The notes under the pieces were generated by a model, which did not search any database, had not been told where the DNA came from, and saw only the letters and a list, made by a program, of their open reading frames with translations. A stretch of DNA of 64,000 nucleotides, taken from contig JAEWWT010000027.1 in assembly GCA_023396225.1 (NCBI GenBank), positions 145,137-209,136 on the forward strand. The letters are read 5' to 3'. Source of the DNA: Bacillota bacterium (GTDB taxonomy: Bacteria > Bacillota > Clostridia > Oscillospirales > Ruminococcaceae). Both the position numbers and the translations under genes were made by a program. Positions 1-9,006 of the stretch are shown here, in pieces. Positions within the stretch are counted from its first letter, which is position 1; the number at the start of each line of letters is the position of its first letter.

Positions 1-728
1 CCAATTTTCAGCATGCTTTTCAGAATTTGCTTTGGGAAAGGAATAAGCTTTTTAATAGAAATCTTAGTTCTTATAGTTTTTGTGTAGAATACAATTATCA
101 TTATTACAGCAAGAATACGGCTGGTAACAGTTGCAATTGCAGCACCAACTATTCCAAGTTCAGGGAATGACCCGATGCCGTACATCAATACATAGTTCAA
201 TCCTATATTGACTATGTTCATTGATACTGAGATAATCATAATCGGTTTTGCTACAGCGTTGCTCTTCAGAATTGCAGTAAAGGTTGAGAAGATGGCCTGA
301 GTAAACAGAAAACCGCCAGTTATCCTTACATATCCGCAGAAATTTTCATATTGACTTGGAGGCACATTCATAATTTCCGCTATAGGAGAGGCAAATATGA
401 CAAGAATTGCACTGACAACAACACCGAGGATAGCGTTTACTGCGATGGCAAGGGAATAAATAGTACTTAGTGTTTCTTTTTTTTCTGCACCTATGTATTG
501 TGAAATTAGTATTGTTGTTGCAAGACTGAAAACTGAGAAAGTAAGAATGAACAGCAGAATAATTGTATTGCCTGTACCTATTGTAGCTAATGCAGGCTCA
601 TCATACTGAGATATCATTATCTGGTCAACAATTCCTGTAAGCGATGCCATTAGCAGTTCAATGAAAATTGGCCATGTAAGATGCATTAAAGAAGGCTTTT
701 TTGATAATGTTAAATTCTTTGCAGGCAT
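1..728 (-). CDS. MATE family efflux transporter (partial, C-terminus outside window)
   Basis: The minus-strand frame beginning at 728 translates to a protein opening MPAKNLTLSKKPSLMHLTWP, followed by a run of hydrophobic helices containing GIVDQIMISQYDEPALATIG, which matches the first helices of multidrug and toxin extrusion (MATE) Na+- or H+-driven exporters. About 242 codons are visible, roughly half of the usual 450 residues, and the gene leaves the window at position 1 without a stop. An AGGAG sequence lies about 10 nt before the ATG. The substrate cannot be read from sequence. It stands alone, divergent from the next gene. Confidence 0.85.
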   Translation of the reverse strand, partial: MPAKNLTLSKKPSLMHLTWPIFIELLMASLTGIVDQIMISQYDEPALATIGTGNTIILLFILTFSVFSLATTILISQYIGAEKKETLSTIYSLAIAVNAILGVVVSAILVIFASPIAEIMNVPPSQYENFCGYVRITGGFLFTQAIFSTFTAILKSNAVAKPIMIISVSMNIVNIGLNYVLMYGIGSFPELGIVGAAIATVTSRILAVIMIIVFYTKTIRTKISIKKLIPFPKQILKSMLKI

Positions 729-1091
729 AATAATCTTCACTCCTTTATGCTATCATTTCTTTTAGGTGATTTGTAATCGTTTTCTTTACATGTAGTTTAT
801 CATATTGAAAAACTAAATTCAAGAAGAAAAGTTGTTATATTTATGGATTTTTTGTATTATTAGTATATAAAATATATATATTAGAGTGAACTTTATATAA
901 TAATTTGACCTTTACATTGCCATTCAGACATTGAAAACTGACGTAATCAATAAATATGGAGATATTTGTTGACTTTCTGTGCAGGTTATATTATTATAAA
1001 AAAGTTAGGAGGACTTGTTCCTTATAATAAATCAAATACAGGTAATAAATTTACCTTAGATTATAGTAAGTTAAATGAGAGGACGATTCAA

Positions 1092-1682
1092 GTGAAAAAA
1101 CTCATACTTGTAACATCACCGCCAGCTTGCGGAAAAACTTTTATTTCAAAACAGCTAGCTAAAAATCTTAAGCATATTGTTTATCTTGATAAAGATGCGC
1201 TTATTGTGCTTTCAAAACAGATATTTAAAGTTGCAAATGAAGAATATAACCGCAGTTCTGACTTCTTTGAAGAAAACATCAGAAATTATGAGTATTATGC
1301 TATTGTTGATATTGCTCTTGAAGCCCTTGATTATGAGGATCTGGTTCTTATCAATGCTCCGTTTACAAGAGAAATCAGAGATGTTAGTTATATGAATGGC
1401 CTTAGAAACAAGCTTGCTGAAAAAGGCGCAGAGCTTGCTGTAATTTGGGTTCAGACCGATCCTGAGGTATGCAGGCAGAGAATGATTAAGAGAGACAGTG
1501 ACCGTGACACATGGAAGATCAACAACTGGGATGAATATATAAGCAGAATTAATTTTGATATTCCGACAGAAATTCAGGCTTCCGGAAGAGAAAAGGAACT
1601 TCTTATTTTCAAGAATTCCTCTGAGGAAGAATATAATGAATCAATGTCTCGAATTTCTAAAATTTTTACTGATAATGATTGA
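1092..1682 (+). CDS. P-loop NTPase, small kinase-like (AAA_33/zeta-like)
   Basis: A 196-residue protein with a Walker A loop at the extreme N-terminus (SPPACGKT, residues about 9-16) and a kinase-like lid segment (CRQRMIKRDSDRDTWK) near residue 130. This layout is typical of small ATP-dependent kinases and zeta-toxin-like phosphotransferases; the substrate is unknown. The frame is open to a TTG at 966, but the GTG at 1092 is preceded by GAGAGG and puts the P-loop at the normal N-terminal position, so I prefer it. A stronger AGGAGG at 1007 has no in-frame start after it. The stop overlaps the promoter of the TPP leader that follows. Confidence 0.65.
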   Translation: MKKLILVTSPPACGKTFISKQLAKNLKHIVYLDKDALIVLSKQIFKVANEEYNRSSDFFEENIRNYEYYAIVDIALEALDYEDLVLINAPFTREIRDVSYMNGLRNKLAEKGAELAVIWVQTDPEVCRQRMIKRDSDRDTWKINNWDEYISRINFDIPTEIQASGREKELLIFKNSSEEEYNESMSRISKIFTDND

Positions 1683-1707
1683 CAAGTATACTTATTCGTG
1701 GTAAAAT
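1679..1707 (+). promoter_or_regulatory. Sigma-A promoter of the thiT leader
   Basis: TTGACA at 1679-1684 and TAAAAT at 1702-1707 are separated by 17 bp. The -35 box overlaps the stop codon of the upstream gene, and predicted initiation falls just before the TPP riboswitch. Confidence 0.75.
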
Positions 1708-1720
1708 AATTTTTGAACTG

Positions 1721-1806
1721 AATAGGGGAGCTTGCAAGGGCTGAGAGGAAGTTTGGCTTCGACCCATAAACCTGATTCGGATAATGCCGACGTAGGAAAT
1801 TCATTA
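1721..1806 (+). ncRNA. TPP riboswitch (THI element)
   Basis: The conserved THI-box parts are present in order: GGGGAGC, GGGCTGAGAGG, GACCCATAAACCTGATT, GGATAATGCCGACGTAGG. The aptamer is followed within 20 nt by an intrinsic terminator and then by a thiamine transporter gene, so ligand-dependent transcription attenuation is the expected mechanism: thiamine pyrophosphate binding should stop thiT expression. Confidence 0.96.
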
Positions 1807-1824
1807 AAGAATTTTACGATATTC

Positions 1825-1855
1825 AAGCCGCAGGTGATTAACCTGTGGCTTTTTC
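1825..1855 (+). terminator. Attenuator terminator of the TPP riboswitch
   Basis: The arms AGCCGCAGGT and ACCTGTGGCT are separated by a 5-nt loop and followed by a T-rich tract. It lies between the aptamer and the thiT start, as needed for transcriptional attenuation. Confidence 0.9.
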
Positions 1856-1890
1856 TATTCTGTTCAAATAATATGATGGAGGATATTTTC

Positions 1891-2478
1891 ATGAAAAACA
1901 CTAAAGTAAAAATTCTTGTTGAAGGTGCAATAATGGTTGCACTTGCATTCGTACTAAGCTGTATAAAAATAATTCGCATTCCTTGGGGTGGATCAATAAC
2001 CTTGATGTCAATGCTCCCAATAGTAATATTCAGCGTAAAGCATGGCATAAAGAAAGGTTTGTTTGTAGCTTTTGCTTATTCTCTGCTTCAGTTCGGACAA
2101 GGCGTTGTTGTAGATGGACTTTTTGGCTGGGGCCTTACTCCTGTAATGCTTGTGTCATGTATTTTCCTTGACTATATTTTTGCATATACAGTAATTGGAC
2201 TTGCAGGAATGTTTAAAACAAAGGGTGTAAGCGGATGGATAACTGGCACAGTTATTGCAATTGTTATCAGATTTGCAATTCATGTTTTAAGCGGAGTAGT
2301 TATCTGGCATTCATCAGGTAAGATATGGGATGTATTTGAGACTAGTAATGAGTGGCTGTACAGTTTCCTTTATAATGGTACATATATGCTTCCTGAACTT
2401 GTATTTACACTTATCGGTGCAGTAATCTTGTTCACCGTTCCACAGACAAAGAAGCTTATTACATCAGAGGGATTATAA
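1891..2478 (+). CDS. thiT: Energy-coupled thiamine transporter S component ThiT
   Basis: A 195-residue, six-helix membrane protein of the ThiT (YuaJ) family, the substrate-binding S component that works with a shared ECF energizing module (EcfA, EcfA', EcfT; not in this window). Family features include the N-terminal basic stretch MKNTKVKILVEGAIMVALAF and the conserved segment IRIPWGGSITLMSMLPI. The start at 1891 follows GATGGAGGA. Genomic context is decisive: it is directly downstream of a TPP riboswitch and attenuator, so its cargo is almost certainly thiamine. It is a single-gene unit. Confidence 0.95.
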   Translation: MKNTKVKILVEGAIMVALAFVLSCIKIIRIPWGGSITLMSMLPIVIFSVKHGIKKGLFVAFAYSLLQFGQGVVVDGLFGWGLTPVMLVSCIFLDYIFAYTVIGLAGMFKTKGVSGWITGTVIAIVIRFAIHVLSGVVIWHSSGKIWDVFETSNEWLYSFLYNGTYMLPELVFTLIGAVILFTVPQTKKLITSEGL

Positions 2479-2495
2479 GATCCTTTACAACACCA

Positions 2496-3467
2496 TTAAA
2501 ATACTTTTTTGTTTGTATAAAATTTCCCTTGCCATGAATTTCGCCTTACAAGTTCTTTGTCTATTCCATTCATGACAGTAAACTTTTTCAGACTCCACAA
2601 AGGAGCAATAAGTGTATTTTTATCTCCGTCACCAGTGACACGCTGTATAATAAGGTCAGGAGGAAGTATCTCCAATTGGTCACAGACCGTATTTACATAT
2701 TCATCATAGGTCATTGCCTCAAATTCGCCGTTTTTATACTGTTCTGCAAGAACTGTCCCCTCAATAATATGAAGCAAATGAATTTTCAGACTGTGAAGTT
2801 CAAGTTGAGAAAGTGCAGATGTTGTCTGCATCATCATATCATGAGTTTCTCCCGGAAGTCCATTGATAATATGTGCGCAGACATTTATTTTTCTGCTGTG
2901 CAGTTTTTCATAACCTGAAAGAAAATCCTCATAAGTGTGACAGCGGTTAATTTTTCTACCTGTTTCATCATGGATTGTCTGAAGTCCAAGTTCAACAGTA
3001 AGATATGTTCTTTCAGAAAGCTCTGCAAGATAATCAGCAGTTTCATCAGATATACAGTCAGGTCGGGTTGAAACAGCAAGTCCTACAACATCATCCTGTG
3101 TAAGTGCATCCTCATATAAAGCTTTCAGACGGGTCAGCGGCGCATACGTATTTGTATTTGCTTGAAAATAAGGGATATAAAGTCCCGTTTCCCATTTTTT
3201 GTTCAGAATTTCCCTTACATGTCTGAATTGCTCGAAAATACTTTCAAGCGGGTTTCCGGCAAAATCTCCGCTTCCCGATGATGAACAGTAAGTACATCCA
3301 CCTGTTCCTTTGGTACCATCAATATTAGGACAGCTAAACCCGCCGTTCAGGGACACTTTTATGACCTTTTGCCCAAATCTGCGTTGAAGGTAGAAATTCT
3401 GTGTATAGTAACGCTTATTGTTGTCAGAGTTTACATATGGATTTATCATTAATATTGCTCTTTTCAT
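2496..3467 (-). CDS. TIGR01212-type radical SAM protein (YtqA-like)
   Basis: A 323-residue protein of the TIGR01212/YtqA radical SAM family. The cluster-binding cysteines are visible at residues 46, 58 and 61 (CPNIDGTKGTGGCTYC), the characteristic long-spaced motif of this group. It should bind a [4Fe-4S] cluster and S-adenosylmethionine; the reaction is not assigned for the family as far as I know. No good ribosome site precedes the first ATG at 3467; the ATG seven codons in (3449) is an alternative. It converges on thiT. Confidence 0.85.
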   Translation of the reverse strand: MKRAILMINPYVNSDNNKRYYTQNFYLQRRFGQKVIKVSLNGGFSCPNIDGTKGTGGCTYCSSSGSGDFAGNPLESIFEQFRHVREILNKKWETGLYIPYFQANTNTYAPLTRLKALYEDALTQDDVVGLAVSTRPDCISDETADYLAELSERTYLTVELGLQTIHDETGRKINRCHTYEDFLSGYEKLHSRKINVCAHIINGLPGETHDMMMQTTSALSQLELHSLKIHLLHIIEGTVLAEQYKNGEFEAMTYDEYVNTVCDQLEILPPDLIIQRVTGDGDKNTLIAPLWSLKKFTVMNGIDKELVRRNSWQGKFYTNKKVF

Positions 3468-3573
3468 AATAATTTTAAATTATATCACATTTTAATTAAT
3501 AATACAAGCTGATATTTCCAAAAATATTGTGGCATATATACAAAATATAAAGCAAATTTGGAGAAAAAAACTA

Positions 3574-3601
3574 TTGAAATATTTAAGTTTTATGCTATAA
3601 T
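3574..3601 (+). promoter_or_regulatory. Promoter of the epimerase gene
   Basis: TTGAAA at 3574 and TATAAT at 3596-3601 are separated by 16 bp, about 45 bp before the start codon at 3648. Confidence 0.6.
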
Positions 3602-3647
3602 TATATATATAAAATAGAAAAAATATATAGGAACGGAGGGACAACAT

Positions 3648-4586
3648 ATGAAAACTGTTCTAATAACAGGAGCCTCAGGATTAATAGGAGCACAGATGAC
3701 AGAAGTGCTTTTGGCAAAGGGATATAATGTTATCGGAACCGATAAGGATCCGAGTCCTTTTATGGGCAGACCTAATTTTAGCTTTGTTCAGGCTCAGATT
3801 GACGATAAAGATAAAATAACAAGTGTTATTGGGGGCAGTAAGATAGACGCTTTGGTTCATCTTGCATGTTCCGTAGATAATGATCTTCCTGCAATAATAA
3901 CACCTGTCTATGAAAAAATCAGCACTAATGTCGATAAGTATTTATTTAAGGAAGCAGTGAACGCAGGCATTAAGGATGTTATGGTTTTAAGTACATATCA
4001 GATTTATGCTGTTCAGAAAACAAGAGAGCCTATCAGGGAAACCGCACTTGAAAAGCCGACTACTGCGTATGCAAAAATGAAGTACGATACTGAAAAGGCT
4101 TTTTCAAAGGCGCTTAAGCCTAGTACAACAGGCGTTATTATGAGAGTGTGTCCTATATATACAAAGGAATACGTCGAAAATCTTCATTCAAAGATTTATG
4201 ATCCTAAAGACGGATGTTCATTTGTGTATGGTTATGGAGATTATGGTTATTCGTTCTGTTGCTTATACAATCTTATTGACTTCGTACTTGGTGTTCTCAC
4301 ACAGACTACATCTTCATATCAGGGCGTTTATAATCTTTGTGATACAAAGCCGATTCTTGCAAAGGAAATTGTTGAGTTTGAAAGACAATTCCATAAGCTT
4401 GGAGCAGTTATTCAGAGAAACTATGGTACGGATGCTGTTAAGGCGTCACTTGCTTTCGGTTCTAAATCTTCAAAGATTGATTATACATACAATGATCTTT
4501 CAGTTGCATGCAGCAATATTTCATACGACAACACAAAAGCGCAGAGAATATCAACTTTCAGATGGAAGCTTTCCAACACAAGATAA
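3648..4586 (+). CDS. NAD(P)-dependent sugar-nucleotide epimerase/dehydratase-like
   Basis: A 312-residue extended short-chain dehydrogenase. It has the Rossmann motif TGASGLIG at residues 7-14 and the catalytic YxxxK pair (YAKMK, Tyr141 and Lys145), with the preceding STYQIY segment in the usual place. Such enzymes oxidise, epimerise or dehydrate NDP-sugars or related substrates; the specific substrate cannot be told. An ideal GGAGGG site precedes the ATG. A strong terminator follows. The convergent neighbour is an O-antigen-ligase-like membrane protein, so a role in surface polysaccharide is possible but unproven. Confidence 0.85.
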   Translation: MKTVLITGASGLIGAQMTEVLLAKGYNVIGTDKDPSPFMGRPNFSFVQAQIDDKDKITSVIGGSKIDALVHLACSVDNDLPAIITPVYEKISTNVDKYLFKEAVNAGIKDVMVLSTYQIYAVQKTREPIRETALEKPTTAYAKMKYDTEKAFSKALKPSTTGVIMRVCPIYTKEYVENLHSKIYDPKDGCSFVYGYGDYGYSFCCLYNLIDFVLGVLTQTTSSYQGVYNLCDTKPILAKEIVEFERQFHKLGAVIQRNYGTDAVKASLAFGSKSSKIDYTYNDLSVACSNISYDNTKAQRISTFRWKLSNTR

Positions 4587-4607
4587 ATACATTTTATTAC
4601 TATTATT

Positions 4608-4643
4608 ACAGGCTGTCAAATTTCTTGACAGCCTGTTTCTTTA
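4608..4643 (+). terminator. Terminator after the epimerase gene
   Basis: Twelve-base-pair stem (ACAGGCTGTCAA and TTGACAGCCTGT) with a 5-nt loop, followed by TTTCTTT. Confidence 0.85.
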
Positions 4644-6125
4644 TTATTTCTTAGCTTTCTTAGGTTTTTCTGCTTGATTGTCAAGTCTTGTTGACCATAC
4701 AAATCCAAGGAGAAGCCAGAAGAAAGGAGCTACTGTTATTGTGCTAGCACTGAAAAACGCCTGTACAAGATATGCAAGCAAAGCAACTGGCAATGCAGCT
4801 CTGAACCAACTGCTGTTGTCAGATTTAAAAGCCTTGAAGCCTGTAATCATACGCTTTATTGAGAAACCGATAAGGGTAAGGTAAACTATAAGCGCAGGAA
4901 TTCCTCTTGTTGCTGCGGTGTACAGATATTCATTATAACTCTTATCAAGAAAGTCAAATTGTTTACCAATAAGTAGATTTTCAATTGCAAGGCAGTCAGG
5001 TCCAATACCGAAGAGCGGATTATTCTTGATTATTTCAAGAGCGTTGCTCCATGCAATTTCATAAAGTCCTTGTGTATTTACAGGAGACATAGATCCACTG
5101 ACATAAAGCCTGTAAAAGCTGTCATAGAATGCAATTGATTTATCCCTTGGCATACGTCTGTTGTCAACACCTATATAGTCAACAATGTTTATGCCTTGTG
5201 TAAGTGCTACAATTAGCAATGTAATACCGAGAGCAATTATAATAACTGCAAGCCTTGCTGACGGAGTTTTAAACAGCTTTGATTCAAATGTACGCTGTTT
5301 TCCGTTCGTTGCATTTATAAGCTGTAAGATTACTAAAACAACTACAACCGCTCCGATACCGATGAGAGGTACAATTGATGATGTGAACAGGGATGTAAGG
5401 AAGAAGAATACCGCTCCAACGCTATATATTCTAGCTCTGATTATGCTTTTGTCATAAATAGCGCCAGTGATAGCTATACCTGTGAGAAGTGTCATAAGTG
5501 ATCCGAAGAATATCGGGCTGTCTGCAAGTCCGCTTGAAAGGTTTACGTTTTCGTAAGCTATTACAGGGAGGTCACGGTAATCAGACGGAAATGATAATCC
5601 AGGAATATGCTGAAGGACAGCAACCCCTGCTTGAACAAATCCAGCCGCAACAAGTAAATCCATTATGTTTAGAACTGTTTTTTGAGATGAAACTGTTGTC
5701 GCCAGAAGAAATATTCCGAAATAGGAAAGCAATGCAAGGTATCCTTCCTGACGGCCAAGGTTTCCAATGAGCGGAGTTGATACCTCATATCCTGTGCCAG
5801 AAATTCTCCCTAACGCTATGTAATATGATACAAGTCCCAGTATTGACATAAGTATGATAGCTATGTAAGACTTATTGTCCTTGAACAGCACATCTTTTTT
5901 AAGCATTACAATCAGATAAAACAGTATGCATGTAAATCCTGTTGCATAAAGGAATGCTCCTGAAATAAAGGTCCTTTTATCTGAACCGCAAAGAATTGCT
6001 GCTCCGAGAAGAGGGAAGATGATGCAGAAAATAAGAACACCATGTATCCACTTTTGCAGTGTTGTGGATTTCATGTTAAGAATAAAGTTTGACTTTTCAG
6101 TAGTGCCGAAAATCGTTTTTGGCAT
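4644..6125 (-). CDS. O-antigen ligase / Wzy-type polymerase family membrane protein
   Basis: A 493-residue protein with at least ten hydrophobic segments and a large central extracytoplasmic loop, typical of the Wzy_C (O-antigen ligase) family. The conserved stretch NNPLFGIGPDCLAIENLL lies about two thirds of the way in and matches the family signature NPLFGxGxG. In Gram-positive bacteria these proteins usually polymerise or attach surface glycans. GAGGTGG precedes the ATG at 6125. It is separated from rny by a terminator, so it should have its own promoter. Confidence 0.8.
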   Translation of the reverse strand: MPKTIFGTTEKSNFILNMKSTTLQKWIHGVLIFCIIFPLLGAAILCGSDKRTFISGAFLYATGFTCILFYLIVMLKKDVLFKDNKSYIAIILMSILGLVSYYIALGRISGTGYEVSTPLIGNLGRQEGYLALLSYFGIFLLATTVSSQKTVLNIMDLLVAAGFVQAGVAVLQHIPGLSFPSDYRDLPVIAYENVNLSSGLADSPIFFGSLMTLLTGIAITGAIYDKSIIRARIYSVGAVFFFLTSLFTSSIVPLIGIGAVVVVLVILQLINATNGKQRTFESKLFKTPSARLAVIIIALGITLLIVALTQGINIVDYIGVDNRRMPRDKSIAFYDSFYRLYVSGSMSPVNTQGLYEIAWSNALEIIKNNPLFGIGPDCLAIENLLIGKQFDFLDKSYNEYLYTAATRGIPALIVYLTLIGFSIKRMITGFKAFKSDNSSWFRAALPVALLAYLVQAFFSASTITVAPFFWLLLGFVWSTRLDNQAEKPKKAKK

Positions 6126-6151
6126 ATAACCACCTCATTGTTTGTCTTTTC

Positions 6152-6186
6152 ACAAAAACCCTGCACATATTCTGTACAGGGTTTGA
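6152..6186 (-). terminator. Terminator of rny
   Basis: Reading the minus strand, AAACCCTGTAC and GTGCAGGGTTT form a stem with a short loop, followed by TTT. It lies just beyond the rny stop. Confidence 0.85.
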
Positions 6187-6201
6187 TGCTAATAAACTAT
6201 T

Positions 6202-7767
6202 TTATTTTGCGAATGCAATTGCTCGGCTTTCACGGATCAGATGAACCTTAATCTGTCCAGGATAATCCATTTCATTCTCAATTCGCTGTGCAATATCTCT
6301 TGCAACAATAACCATCTTGTCATCATCAACCTGATCGGGAAGAATCATTATGCGCACTTCACGTCCTGCCTGGATAGCAAAGGACTTTTCAACGCCCTCG
6401 TAAGAGGTACAGATTTCTTCAAGCTTCTGAAGACGCTTGATGTAGTTTTCATAATTCTCGCTTCTTGCGCCAGGTCTTGCAGCTGATATAGCATCTGCTG
6501 CCTGAACAAGAGCTGCAACAACGGACTTGATTTCAACATCGCCGTGATGTGCTTCAATTGCATGAATAACATCAGGACTTTCCTTATACTTACGGCACAC
6601 ATCGACACCAATCTGAACATGAGAACCTTCAATTTCATAGCTGAGAGCCTTGCCGATATCGTGGAGAAGACCTGCACGTCTTGCAAGGTTTGCATCAACT
6701 CCAAGCTCGCTTGCCATAATTCCTGCAAGATGAGCAACTTCAATTGAGTGGTTGAGAACATTCTGACGGTAAGATGTTCTATATCTTAAACGTCCGATAA
6801 GCTTTACAAGCTCATGGTTAAGACCGTGAACGTTGGTTTCGAGAACAGCACGTTCGCCTTCCTGCTTGATCTTATGCTCAACCTCACGCTTTGCCTTTTC
6901 AACCATTTCTTCAATTCTGGATGGATGAATTCGGCCGTCAGCAATGAGCTTTTCAAGAGCAATTCTTGCAACTTCACGTCTTGCCTGGTCGAAGCAGGAA
7001 AGAGTAATAGCTTCAGGAGTATCATCTATAATAAGATCAACGCCTGTAAGAGTTTCAAGTGTTCTGATGTTACGTCCCTCACGTCCGATGATACGTCCCT
7101 TCATTTCGTCGTTAGGGAGAGGAACAACTGATACGGCAGTTTCAGAAACCTGATCAGCAGAACATTTTGAAATAGCAAGTGAAATAAGATCTCTTGCCTT
7201 TTCTTCACATTCATCCTTGAGTTGCTGTTCATAATGTTGTATCTTGAGAGCCTTATCATGAGCAAGTTCATTTTCAAGCATTGAAAGGAGATGATCCTTG
7301 GCCTGTTCCATTGTGAACTGGGATATACGTTCAAGGATTTCCATTTCAGATTTCTTGATACGATCGGCTTCATCAAGTTTATCGTCTGCCTGCTTCAGTT
7401 TTTTCTGGAGAAGTTCATCTTTCTTTTCAAGGTTATCGTTTTTCTTGTCAAGATTTTCTTCCTTTTGCTGAACTCTGCGTTCTTGACGGGAGATTTCATT
7501 TCTCCGTTCTTTTATTTCCTTTTCAAGTTCGGAACGGCTTTTGTAAATTTCGTCCTTTGCCTCTACAAGAGCAAGCTTGGTCTTGCTTTCGGCTTCTTTT
7601 TTAGCAGCTTCAATAAGACGTTCAGCTTCTTTTTCAGCTGATCCGATAGCTGATTCTGCCTGCTGCATACGGTACTTGATTCCAAATCGAAACATTATTA
7701 AACCGCAGATTACAGAACCGGCAATAAAAGTCAATATAGCTATAATAATAGCAGTTGTCGTGTTCAA
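6202..7767 (-). CDS. rny: Ribonuclease Y
   Basis: A 521-residue protein, full length for the family. An N-terminal membrane helix (about residues 5-25) is followed by a long charged coiled coil (about 30-190), a KH RNA-binding domain (GRIIGREGRNIRTLE near 228) and an HD phosphohydrolase domain with LLHDIGKAL. RNase Y is the membrane-bound endoribonuclease that starts mRNA decay in Gram-positive bacteria. The start is TTG at 7767, well placed after GGAGG; no ATG fits. It is monocistronic with its own terminator. Confidence 0.96.
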   Translation of the reverse strand: MNTTTAIIIAILTFIAGSVICGLIMFRFGIKYRMQQAESAIGSAEKEAERLIEAAKKEAESKTKLALVEAKDEIYKSRSELEKEIKERRNEISRQERRVQQKEENLDKKNDNLEKKDELLQKKLKQADDKLDEADRIKKSEMEILERISQFTMEQAKDHLLSMLENELAHDKALKIQHYEQQLKDECEEKARDLISLAISKCSADQVSETAVSVVPLPNDEMKGRIIGREGRNIRTLETLTGVDLIIDDTPEAITLSCFDQARREVARIALEKLIADGRIHPSRIEEMVEKAKREVEHKIKQEGERAVLETNVHGLNHELVKLIGRLRYRTSYRQNVLNHSIEVAHLAGIMASELGVDANLARRAGLLHDIGKALSYEIEGSHVQIGVDVCRKYKESPDVIHAIEAHHGDVEIKSVVAALVQAADAISAARPGARSENYENYIKRLQKLEEICTSYEGVEKSFAIQAGREVRIMILPDQVDDDKMVIVARDIAQRIENEMDYPGQIKVHLIRESRAIAFAK

Positions 7768-8188
7768 AGACGATATACCTCCTTATAATAAAATAATGTT
7801 AAACATTACTTCGGAGGTCGATAGTAAATTTTCACGCTATTAAAAAATGACAGTCATATTACCCGGCATAATTTGCTGCATGAGCAGCAGACATTCATTG
7901 GCAAATGTCATATAAATAATAATCCGATATATTATTTTAACCCTCTTAAAATCCAGAAAAATCAAATAAAAATATATGAAAATCTTCTATTCAACCATAG
8001 AAGTAACAAAAAGATAAGCAATTTATATTCAATGACTGCTCAAGTAGCTCAAGTGCAGATACATCTATATATAAATATATTGCAATCATTTATATATTTT
8101 AATATATATCAGTTTGTTTGTCAAGAAAATTTATAAATTTTGACACTAATTAATAATATTTAAACGTTTTTGCTGTTTAAATAGACGG
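7768..8188. other. AT-rich intergenic region without a gene
   Basis: About 420 bp between the divergent rny gene and the T-box promoter. It contains a small hairpin (GCTGC and GCAGC near 7873) and long A/T runs. I see no convincing reading frame. The rny promoter must lie here but no clear -35/-10 pair with good spacing was found. Confidence 0.6.
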
Positions 8189-8217
8189 TTGACAAAAATA
8201 AATAGGTGTGGTATTAT
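8189..8217 (+). promoter_or_regulatory. Promoter of the T-box leader
   Basis: TTGACA at 8189-8194 and TATTAT at 8212-8217, 17 bp apart. Transcription should start near 8224, at the beginning of the T-box RNA. Confidence 0.8.
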
Positions 8218-8223
8218 ATAAAT

Positions 8224-8500
8224 TACGTTATTTATATTCATAAAGCGTTGATAAGGAAGGCATCCTTCATCCGGTTTTCAGAGATTTTCCGCCATCGGCT
8301 GCAAGCGGAATTAACCAGTAAGGAATGCACACCGCCTTTGAGTCTGTCCAATAAACAGCGGCTGCTCCCGTTACAGAGCATAATGAGATATACTGTTCTG
8401 ATATTATTTTTCACAGTATATGAACATGGGTGGAATCACGATATTATCGTCCCTTGACAAATGGCATCTGCTGTTTATCATGGGGCGTTTTTATTTTATC
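8224..8500 (+). ncRNA. T-box leader, probable threonine specifier (ACC)
   Basis: The antiterminator core GGGTGGAATCACG ... CGTCCC (8428-8453) is the T-box signature. Stem I is visible from AGAGATTTTCCGC with its distal loop to CCTTTGAGT. Fitting to the layout specifier-purine-helix-TGAG, with AAGG pairing to CCTT, places ACC (threonine) in the specifier position, followed by G. This agrees with thrS downstream. A competing TGC in the same loop is less well placed. The leader ends in a long terminator immediately before the cupin gene. Confidence 0.85.
8448..8498 (+). terminator. T-box terminator
   Basis: CGTCCC pairs with GGGGCG at the base of an 18-bp stem with two mismatches (inner arms AAATGGC and GCTGTTT), followed by TTTTTATTTT. 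It overlaps the 3' half of the antiterminator, as in transcriptional T-boxes. Confidence 0.85.
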
Positions 8501-8530
8501 ATTTTTAAAATCTATAACGGAGGTAGTGAA

Positions 8531-8875
8531 ATGGAAAAGGTTAATCTTCTTGAAAAAGTCAATGCAGTTGACGCACTTTATGTGTACGACAAAATAGGCA
8601 GGCTTAATGGAAATGTTCTTAGCGTTGTTCAGGTGGAAAACCGAACTCTTAATTTCCATGTTCATGAGCACTCCGATGAGTTGTTTTATGTAATAGAAGG
8701 CTCGTTCCACATTGATACTGATAACGGACTTATTCCGATAAACCAGGGAGAATTTATAATAGTACCAAAGGGTACAAGGCACAGACCTGTCGTTAAATCG
8801 CTGACAAAATTTCTGATGATTGAAATGGACGGAACTCTTAACAAAGAAAACAGCGGCGACCTTTATGAAGACTGA
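8531..8875 (+). CDS. Small cupin-domain protein
   Basis: A 114-residue single-domain cupin. The first cupin motif is clear (FHVHEHSDELFYVIEG, residues about 38-53), giving two His and one Glu for metal binding, and the second His is in PKGTRHRPV. The enzymatic role is not identifiable; many small cupins bind metal ions or small ligands. It has an excellent GGAGG site and is the first gene after the T-box terminator, so its expression should respond to uncharged tRNA, presumably tRNA-Thr. No terminator separates it from thrS. Confidence 0.85.
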   Translation: MEKVNLLEKVNAVDALYVYDKIGRLNGNVLSVVQVENRTLNFHVHEHSDELFYVIEGSFHIDTDNGLIPINQGEFIIVPKGTRHRPVVKSLTKFLMIEMDGTLNKENSGDLYED

Positions 8876-9006
8876 TATTGCTTGAGAAAGATGTCACAAT
8901 ATGTTGTATATTATATATAGTATCAGGTTTGGCTGACTCAAAATATTACAATAAGAAGTGTATTTAGGATAAAATTAATATATGAAGAAAATTTAGGAGG
9001 AAAAAA

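Noticed and set aside
1732..1890. N-terminal extension of thiT to 1732
   Set aside because: It would translate the TPP riboswitch and its terminator. The ATG at 1891 has a good ribosome site and gives the family N-terminus.
8206..8457. An 83-codon frame over the T-box region
   Set aside because: It lies wholly inside the T-box RNA, has no ribosome site and shows no protein-like pattern.
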